NCBI GenBank assembly: GCA_015478945.1
Contig: JABUQX010032467.1
Span: 1 to 25,618 of the forward strand
DNA: 25,618 bases
DNA from: Trachelipus rathkii
Taxonomy: Eukaryota; Arthropoda; Malacostraca; Isopoda; Trachelipodidae
Direction of reading: 5' to 3'
In this document: piece after piece, positions 18,540-25,618 of the stretch
Position numbering within the stretch: position 1 is the first letter of the stretch
How the letters are laid out: the number at the start of each line of letters is the position of its first letter
The notes under the pieces: generated by a model
Database searches by the model: none
What the model was told of the DNA's origin: nothing
The model's input: the letters and a program-made list of their open reading frames with translations, nothing else
Translations under genes and position numbers: made by a program

Positions 18540-18790
18540 CGTTTCTTTTATTGAAAAGAAAATCAGCTCACCTTTCTTTGGGATAAGCAAACTTTTCAAT
18601 AACTGCGGTTAATACTCTCAACACTATTAGATGAAAAATCCTTTTCTACTGAGAGCATTGCTAATGCCGAAAGCCTATCCTACTCTCCATTGTATTTCTC
18701 ACAAAACTCTTAATCCTTTTTTAATGAGAAAACACCCCTCAGCTTCCAATGTTGACATCGGGATGATTATAAGGACTTTTAATATTTTTA
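18540..18790 (-). pseudogene. hAT transposase C-terminal dimerisation fragment
   Basis: Read on the minus strand, one frame gives VLIIIPMSTLEAEGCF, then NALSVEKDF and KVCLSQRKV, interrupted by stops. This follows the hAT C-terminal dimerisation pattern (IPxSTxxAERxFS... LxALAMLSIEKD). Only this end of the transposase is present, so it is a fossil. It lies next to a (TA)n tract and downstream of the jockey-like LINE on the same strand. I cannot tell whether it belongs to the hAT-like sequence at the right end of the window. Confidence 0.65.
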
Positions 18791-18924
18791 CACATTCACT
18801 GAATGTATCTTCCAATTTATTTTTACATGTGAAATCAAGGAAAAATTCATTGTTTTTTTGCTTTTTCAAAAAATTTTATTAAAAAGTTTTTTAGGTGAAA
18901 ACATATAATAAATGGTGGTGACAA

Positions 18925-18928
<4 letters not shown>

Positions 18929-18956
<28 letters not shown>
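18929..18956 (+). repeat. Poly(A) run of 28 bases
   Basis: Uninterrupted A28 on the plus strand. It lies next to the 3' side of the minus-strand LINE but in the wrong orientation to be that LINE's own tail, so it may mark the 3' end of another plus-strand retroinsertion. Confidence 0.8.
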
Positions 18957-18959
<3 letters not shown>

Positions 18960-21550
18960 GGAAAAATATTCCAATTTAACTATGGAGTATATGTAAGATT
19001 GAGAGCATAGCCGTTATAGTTTCTGTGTCTCAGAGTTTTAAGTGGAGAATGGATAGACTGTCAGAAATATGAGTCGTAGGAACTCATCAAAGGAGGGAGG
19101 TAATTACTAGAAAATTCAAAAAAGTCAATTGTATAACTATAGAATAAGGAGAGTGATGCAACAGCTCAACAGATAGAAAGATTGGAGAGAGTTAGAGCAG
19201 GAGAGTTTAGGAATTGACAAGCCCTAGACTTCACTATCAAGGAGAGTATATGTGTGGAGCCACTCAAGATATGCGGTTCATACTCTATAAAAGATTGAAC
19301 AATGCCCTTGTGCAGAGCTAGCTACTGGGATGGTGAGAAAAAGTTCCAAAGGCGCCTTGGGACACCCAATTTCCTAGAAACTTCTTAGAAGAACATAATG
19401 TAATCCTTCGAATAAAGATCACAAGAAAAGAAAATATTTAGAACAGAAGAAGTTAGAGTTGTGTTTTCAAAAGAAGATATTATAGTTTGGTGTGGAAAGA
19501 TTATGTCAAGTAGGATAGATGAAGTCTAACTGAGTAGTGAGGCATTTAGAACAACCATGTTTTACGTTTTTTAACACAACTATAGGTATCAGAAAGATGA
19601 GAAGTCAGATGCTTCAAGGCTATTCTTCTGGCATCATTTATTCACTGTTGAATGAATCATTGTACGGGGGAGTGTGTGGATGAATCAAGTAGGACGAAGT
19701 ATGTTTTCCCAGGGGATTATATGTTAATTTAGGTGAACCTGATATATTGTTACCCTTATTAATCCCCCATAAAATTCCCCAAATTATGAGATTACTAAGT
19801 AATCTAAAATTATAATTAATATCAATGTACATGTAAGGATTCTCACCTCCTCTGATGAGCTACTAAAGCATTCGACTTTAGGCTTCAGGGGGATCCTGTT
19901 TGAAGGCTGGACCAATGCAAACACACCAGCACTAGTCCACTCAAGTTTCCACCATTTACTAGGAGAAAAAAGAAGGAAACCACACAAACAATGAAATTCA
20001 ATTTAATAACCAAAGGATAGGTTAAAACAGCCTTATCAAATATCCTTTAGTGCCAAATGCTTAAATATATTTGCAAATTTACAAGCCTGATAAAGTTGTA
20101 ACTGTACATGGCTGTGATTCCTTACAAGAGGAACTATGAAAATACTCTAATAGAATCACTTCCAATTTAGAAGAAGAAATCTGGTGAACGAACCAGAAAA
20201 GAATAAAAAAAATGAAATATCAAGAAAATCAATTGAGATTATCAAAGAATTTGGAAATTGTAATTTTTTTGTTTATTACTGTTGAATATGTTTCGAGGTA
20301 TTGCTATATTTGATTTATCTTTATCCTGTTAAAAAGAATTACTTAATTTTTGAGTTCTTCGATCTTCTATTATAAGTTGTATTAAGAACATGTTGGTTTG
20401 TATATAGTTGTAACAGGAAATGGATGAGTTTATCGATTCCAGATATGAATAGAACAAAATCTTTCAAGAATAAATTTATCAAGAATTTTCTTCCAGGATA
20501 AAAAGTCTAATACATATATCTGATTATTACAAGGCACAATAAGTTTAAGGGTCAGTAATCATATTAACACGTGTTCAACAGAAGAATAATTTTAATGACT
20601 TTATAAAGATTTTTGCAATAACCCTTATTTATAAAGAACTTTGTGATGGAGTGTCTTTTTATCATCAACTTCTAATTAAACTTGTACTTCAGTGCTGAAA
20701 TGAAAAATATACATGATAAGTTTTACTGGAACTTATTTAATTATAAATATTTAAATAAGAAATACACATATCTAGGGTCTAAACGAGGACCCCAACATCA
20801 TCTTTCAAATTGGAAGGAGTATTGATGAGTGATGGAGTTATCAGCCTAAGAGTGGAGAGGAGACACAGTAACATAGATTATTGATGCAAAATAAAAAGTT
20901 GGAGATAGAACAGAATTCTGAGGAACATCACTATGGATAGATTTAAAGGATAAATGGTTGCTATCTACAATAACAGCCATATAATGACTGGAACGAAAGT
21001 CGAGAGAAAGTTACAAAGAGAAGGATAAATACCGAAAGTGGGAAGTTTAGATATTAAAGCTTTGTGCGAGAGTTTATCGAAAGCCTTTGATATGTCTAGC
21101 ACCACAGGAGAAGAATCACCGAAATGTGGAAGAGCAGAGAACCAAGAGTCAGAAAGAAAGGAAAGAAGATCACCAGTCGAATGGTCCTTACAGAAGCCAT
21201 ACTGGCAATCAGAGATAAAATTAGAAGATTTACTTAAAAATTGTAAGATTTTAAGATTTCTAAATCTTCTGTTAAGAATAGATTCAAAAAACTTTAGGAG
21301 GAACAGAGGTTAAAGCGATAGGACAATAGTTGGATTGTTGACTGGAGTTCCGCTCTTTTCAGCACATGCTGAATGAATACATTCTTTCAGCAGTGGAGTT
21401 TATAGGCAGTGAGGAAACAGGTTTACCAAGGCAGAGTGCAAGGTCAAAAGCACGAGTTTTGAAGACCACTGAGGATAGCTTTAGCATTCTTCGCCGCATA
21501 TGTTGAAATTTGAGATACCAATACCATAAATGTATAATCAATGTAAGGTC
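18960..21550 (-). pseudogene. Jockey-like LINE ORF2 remnant (minus strand), interrupted
   Basis: On the minus strand, 21550-20780 shows jockey-type RT blocks in order: LLKFFESILNRRF, SDCQYGFCKDHSTGDLL, VVLDISKAFDKLSHKALI, SKLPTFGIYPSLCNFLSTF. The QGSVLSPTLF region survives only in a shifted frame, and a decayed active site reads stop-ADN in place of YADD. The C-terminal part resumes at about 19560-18960 (SRKLGVPRRLWNFFSPSQ, GIVQSFIEYEPHI, YNGYALNLTYTP). Between them, 19570-20770 is not LINE-like beyond what is expected to connect the two blocks, so about 1 kb has probably been inserted. Frameshifts and stops make this a dead copy. The clade is judged from motif style only. Confidence 0.75.
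19847..19958 (-). other. Possible 112-bp protein-coding exon (minus strand)
   Basis: On the minus strand, a pyrimidine tract TTTTTTCTCCTAG ends at 19959 and is followed by 112 bp that end at AGAGGAG|GTGAGA, a strong donor match. The exon holds one base completing a codon plus exactly 37 open codons (KWWKLEWTSAGVF at the start, KVECFSSSSEE at the end). I do not recognise the protein. It lies in the segment that interrupts the LINE, so it may be a host exon, a captured fragment or chance. Confidence 0.3.
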
Positions 21551-21652
21551 TAGGTTTATGAACTTATATTACCGTGTGTTGCTTTAATAATTTTTTTATT
21601 TAAACATAGTTTTTCCTAATTGATTTCTTCCTTATCTCCCAACAAGGTCCTC

Positions 21653-21864
<212 letters not shown>

Positions 21865-21870
<6 letters not shown>

Positions 21871-24330
21871 GTTAAATCAGTGAGTTAAAATCAGTTAGGT
21901 TTAGGAATGGGATTATCGGATCATTATGCTATTCTATGTAAAATTAATGGGGGCTTGATGGAGAGGAAGGTGATACGAAAGGAAGTAGGTAAAACTAAGA
22001 GTGAAGTTATGTAAGATAATAAGGATAAGTATGTAAGAGCGCTAGCTAGTAAAACGTGGTTGAATGTGAACAAGTTGCTACTGAACAAATCTGGGGCAAA
22101 TGAAGGAAGCAATTGTTATAGTGCAAAGGAAGTGTGTGGATGTGCTAAAGTAGGAAGTAAGAATGTTAACAGCGAATGGTGGAATGAATAGGTGATGAAA
22201 GCGGTTAAAGGTAAAAAAGAAGCGTGGTTGAATGTACTAAAGCAAATGATGAAGTTTCAAAAGAAAGATGCTTGGAATTATATAAGGAGGAAAAAGAAAT
22301 ACTAAAAGGTGTATACGTAGGAGAAAACAGAGGTAAATGAACAGTTTGAAGGAGGATGAATGGAGACATACAGGGAACAGGAAGCTCTTCTGGAAGGAAG
22401 AAAGGTTAAGAATGAGAATAAGGGGAATCTGCTGAATAATGAAGTAGGATGGTGCTGTAACTGATGAAATGATGAGGAGTGTGGAAAGAATGTTTGAAAA
22501 TCTGCACAATATTAACAGTAATGATGAGGTGATAGTGAATGTGTGTGGGTTTGATGGTGCAAGAAGGAATAGGTATTTGGGGATGAGGTGAGCAAGGAGG
22601 AGCGGTAATGGGTAGGGGTGAGCAGTGGAAGAATGGCAATGCAGGCATAGATGAAATTACTAGTGAAATGATCAAGAGCGAGGCGAGATGGTGATTGATT
22701 GGATTTGAAGTTGTGTAATAAAGCGTTTATGGAGGGTATGTAGTTCCGAGAAATTGGAGGAGTGCAGGTAATACCCTTATATAAGGGTATGGGAGAAAAG
22801 GGGAACTGAAAATAAGGGAATTAGTTTATTGAGTGTTGTAGGGAAGGTATATGCTGGTATTTTGGTCGAAAGAGTGCGTCGAGTGTCTGAGGGACTGATT
22901 GGTGAAGAACAAGGTGCGTTTAGGAGTGGTAGAGGATGTGTGGATCAAATCTTTACATTGAAACAATGATTGAGAAAATGAGGGAGAAGAAGAATAAATT
23001 GTATTTAGGTTTTATGGATTTGCAACAGGCGTATGATAGGGTTAATAGGGAAGCTCTATGGCAGGTGTTAGTGATATATGGTGTTGGTGGTAGGCTTCTG
23101 AATGGAATCAAAAGTATGTATGACGATAGTGAAGCGTGTGTAAGAATAAATGTGTCAATGGTGATTGTTAAGGATTAATAGCTGAGTAAGACAGGGTTGT
23201 GTTTGTCTCTTGGTTATTCAATTTGTAGTGGATGGGGTTATGAAAGAATGAGGTGGGGATGGCAGGAAATGGTGTTAGAAATGGTGGAGAATGGTGTTAG
23301 AATGATGGCACTACTTATGTGGATGATTTGGTTCTGTGTGGCGAATCTGAAGAGAGTTTGAGAGGATTGGTAGAGAGATTTGGCAGGGTGTGTAAAAGGA
23401 GGGGCTTGAAAGTAAACGTAGATAAGAGTAAGGTTATGGTTGTGAGTGAGGACAGTCCTCAGTGTGAAGTTATGTTAGATGGTGAGCAGCTGGAACAAGT
23501 GTCTGAGTTTAAATATTAGGATACCTGCTGGAAGAGAAGGAACGTGACTACAGAGTGGGGAGAAAGTTGCAATGGCAGGAAGGTGGCTGGCAATTAAATC
23601 GTTGGTGAATGCAAAGGGACTAAGTCTTGAGGGGCTAGGGTCCTACATGAGGGTATGTTGTTACCTGTGTTATTGTATGGTAGTGGGAGACTATGGTCTG
23701 AATAAGAAGTATAGATCTAAAGTTCAATGTGTTCAGATGGGACAATCTTAGGGTGCTAGGTGTGAGAAGAATTGATAAAGAGAGTAATGAATATTAGGGA
23801 GTGGTGTGGTGTGAAGAAAGGTAAAATGAGAGAATAAATGAAAGTATGCTGAGATGGTTTATCATGTGGAATGGATGAATGATAGTAGGTTGGTTAAGCG
23901 GATGTATAGTGCTGAGTGTGTTGGGAACCGACCGGCTGGGAGAATGAAGAGAAAGTGGATTGAGCCGGTGAACGAATGTCTGAAGGAGAAATGTGTGAGC
24001 TTGGCAGAGGCGAGAATAAAGGTGCAAGATAGGAGAGAATGGCGGGGTTTTTGTATGGGGGCATGGTTGTGCCCACCTGGGCCAGGGGATGAACCCTTAC
24101 ATTGACGATTTACCATAGTGAGGGTCCGGCGCGGTCCCATCATGCTCTAGGGTGGATTTTCTGTCTGTGACGGGCTCTCACTAATTAATAGTACAGAGGG
24201 GGCGGTAAGGCTGGGCTTTCCTTTCGACGTTTATCATGTCTCCTACTGCTTTCCGATGCTTGCAATAATGTTAACCCCACCTCAACTTAGCAAAAGAGGA
24301 AGGTGAAGAAAGAAAGAAAGAAAGATATAT
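21865..24330 (+). pseudogene. LINE ORF2 remnant and 3' UTR (plus strand)
   Basis: A 5'-truncated non-LTR retrotransposon. It begins at the end of the AP-endonuclease domain (GLSDHYAIL at about 21910). A region reading SEWWNE and VKGKKEAWLNVLKQ follows, then the RT: LLSVVGKVYAGILVERV (about 22830), EQGAFRSGRGCVDQIFTLKQ (about 22907), LYLGFMDLQQAYDRVNREAL (about 23000-23060), and an intact YVDD active site at 23316-23327 with DDLVLCGESEESLRGL. The C-terminal part includes RLVKRMYSAECVGNRPAGRM (about 23885-23945). The frame is broken many times, so no active protein is made. The 3' UTR (24104-24300) matches the minus-strand copy at 3659-4000, and the element ends in a (GAAA)n tail (24304-24325) followed by TA repeats. 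Confidence 0.85.
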
Positions 24331-24496
24331 ACATATATAGCAGCATATATATATTATATTATTATTGTTGTTGGTTGTTATATATATATATATTAGCATA
24401 TATATATATATATATTGGTTATATTATTATTATTAAGATATATATATATATATATATTACATATATATATATACATATATATATATATTATTACAT
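24326..24496. repeat. TA and ATT microsatellite
   Basis: TATATACATATATA runs with ATTATTATTGTTG interruptions, directly after the (GAAA)n end of the LINE. Confidence 0.85.
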
Positions 24497-24539
24497 AAGG
24501 CTATTGCATATACATCGTATCGGGCCCATAATTTTGATC

Positions 24540-24640
24540 TGCGCCCATGCCCCAGACCTAATGCGCCTAGCGCCTATGCGCTCATATTTTTGTCACATCA
24601 ATGCGCCTGCGCCTATGCGCCTGCGACTTTTCGCCGGCCG
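24540..24640 (+). repeat. GCGCC-rich segment, possible left end of a hAT-like element
   Basis: Many GCGCC hexamers on the plus strand (ATGCGCCTAGCGCCTATGCG and similar) in otherwise AT-rich DNA. The segment at 25300-25435 shows the same motif on the opposite strand. Inward-facing GCGCC motifs of this kind are common near hAT ends, so the two may be the ends of one non-autonomous element about 0.9 kb long. I cannot define exact terminal repeats or a target duplication on this side. Confidence 0.35.
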
Positions 24641-24883
24641 GTGGATGTTCGCTAAATTTATTTGCAAAGTAAACTTAAGGGGATAATAAAAGCATGCTTT
24701 TATATAAGGAAAAACACATTTATCAATTTTTGTAATTAAAACACCAAAAGCTAATATCTACAAGCTTCTTCCTCCTCCATGCCCTTGTGGTCCATGTTTT
24801 CCCCAGGAGGTTCAGCACGAGCAGCGCTGAAGGAGTTGAAAATTTTCAGAGCCACATTTGCCAATCCTATTTGAGCTCAAAAT
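24641..24883. other. Unassigned DNA between GCGCC segment and microsatellite
   Basis: No gene recognised. On the minus strand one frame reads LANVALKIFNSFSAARAEPP (about 24865-24800), which looks protein-like but matches no family I can name. It may be internal sequence of the putative hAT-like element. Confidence 0.35.
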
Positions 24884-25118
24884 ATATATATATATGTCAT
24901 ATATATATATATTATATTATATATATATTATATTATTATATATATATATATTGCTGTTATATATATATAAGTAGTATATATGTTATTATTATTATTACAT
25001 ATATTATATTATGCTATATATATATGTTATTATATTATTACATATTATTATATATATATATATATTATTATACATATATATATATTGTTGTTGTTATTAT
25101 TGCTGTTGTTATTATTAT

Positions 25119-25183
<65 letters not shown>

Positions 25184-25200
25184 CATATATTATTATTATT
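24884..25200. repeat. TA and TTA microsatellites
   Basis: Alternating (TA)n, (TTA)n and (TTG)n runs for more than 300 bp. Reading frames here are Ile/Tyr/Leu artefacts. Confidence 0.9.
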
Positions 25201-25299
25201 ACATGCAAAAAAGCTTTACACTGGTTTTTAGAATGGATACAAGCCTGTCACGCTTCCAAGTCTCCAACTTTGAAGTAAAAAAAAACGTTTGTCTCAACT

Positions 25300-25436
25300 C
25301 AGGCGGCCATAGGCGCAGAGAATTACAGCGCCTGCTTAGTCCGCCTTTTAAAAATTGCTGCGCCCTTGCGCCTATGAACTGATAGCGCGCCATAAGCGCA
25401 GTTAGGCGCAACTGGTGGCGCAGCGCCCAGCTCTGA
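25300..25436 (-). repeat. GGCGC-rich segment, possible right end of a hAT-like element
   Basis: Read on the minus strand it starts CAGAGCTGGGCGCTGCGCC and continues with repeated GCGCC/GCGCT motifs. A CAG start followed by GCGCC-type subterminal repeats fits hAT ends. It is directly flanked outside by TATATATA, so an 8-bp target duplication of TA sequence cannot be told from the microsatellite. Confidence 0.4.
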
Positions 25437-25454
25437 TATATATAGCAAGAAGAG

Positions 25455-25506
<52 letters not shown>

Positions 25507-25524
25507 CTATATATATATATATAT
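25455..25524. repeat. (TA)n microsatellite
   Basis: About 46 bp of pure TA, a short TGTTGC break, then more TA. Confidence 0.9.
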
Positions 25525-25540
25525 TGAAAAGGGCGCACGA

Positions 25541-25556
25541 AAACGCGAAAGCGTTT
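25541..25556. repeat. Short perfect hairpin AAACGC-GAAA-GCGTTT
   Basis: A 6-bp perfect stem closes a GAAA tetraloop. It lies in the last segment of the window, after the TA tract. No function is assigned and chance is possible. Confidence 0.6.
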
Positions 25557-25618
25557 CACGATAAAATGCGAAACGGTTGAAACACCCAAATTTCATAACT
25601 GTGAACCGAAGTACACCG

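Noticed and set aside
22840..23520. RT motifs (DLQQAYDRV, YVDD) as the missing RT of the LTR element
   Set aside because: They are of non-LTR type, lie about 5 kb beyond LTR copy 2, and belong to a LINE with its own endonuclease remnant and 3' UTR.
24303..25382. Ile/Tyr/Leu-rich ORFs at the right end
   Set aside because: They come from TA and TTA microsatellites and GCGCC repeat segments.

Overview
The window reads as repeat-dense, AT-rich animal DNA, most likely from an arthropod and plausibly a decapod crustacean. The reasons are very abundant (TA)n and (GT)n microsatellites, jockey-like and other invertebrate-type LINE remnants, a hAT transposase fossil, and a long Ty3/Gypsy-type LTR element. 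The organism assignment is inference. I see no complete host gene; one possible 112-bp host exon is flagged on the minus strand.

Layout. 1-5.6 kb: unassigned AT-rich DNA, two large (TA)n tracts, and on the minus strand (3.66-4.75 kb) the 3' end of a LINE. 5.65-17.5 kb: a large LTR retroelement on the plus strand. In order it has LTR copy 1, a decayed primer-binding site, a leader, gag with four zinc knuckles, a -1 frameshift signal, protease joined almost directly to an integrase zinc-binding domain, the integrase core and GPY/F module with a long acidic and Ser/Pro-rich tail, an AT-rich spacer, a separate 422-codon ORF with SGNH-hydrolase-like features placed where env would be, a polypurine tract, and LTR copy 2. 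LTR copy 2 is itself followed by a perfect tRNA-Lys primer-binding site and a short leader fragment, as if a second truncated element follows in tandem. 17.5-18.96 kb: unassigned DNA, a (TA)n tract and a minus-strand hAT transposase C-terminus. 18.96-21.55 kb: a broken jockey-like LINE on the minus strand, interrupted by about 1.2 kb that holds the possible exon. 21.65-24.33 kb: a (GT)n(TA)n tract and a broken LINE on the plus strand, of the same family as the minus-strand copy at 4 kb. 24.3-25.6 kb: microsatellites and GCGCC-rich segments that may be the ends of a non-autonomous hAT-like element.

Main point. The LTR element appears to lack reverse transcriptase and RNase H altogether, although gag, protease, integrase, frameshift signal, primer-binding site and polypurine tract are recognisable. 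Protease and integrase lie in one continuous open frame with only about 75 residues between them, so the absence does not look like random decay. With the SGNH-like third ORF, which has an apparent splice acceptor just before its ATG, this is a candidate for an undescribed RT-less retroelement lineage that would need RT in trans, or for a partly domesticated gag-protease-integrase locus.

Caution. LTR copy 1 differs from copy 2 mainly by many 1-4 base insertions clustered in some stretches, while a neighbouring stretch of about 110 bp is almost identical. That pattern may be uncorrected long-read error, so breaks in that part, including the missing gag start, should not be over-read.
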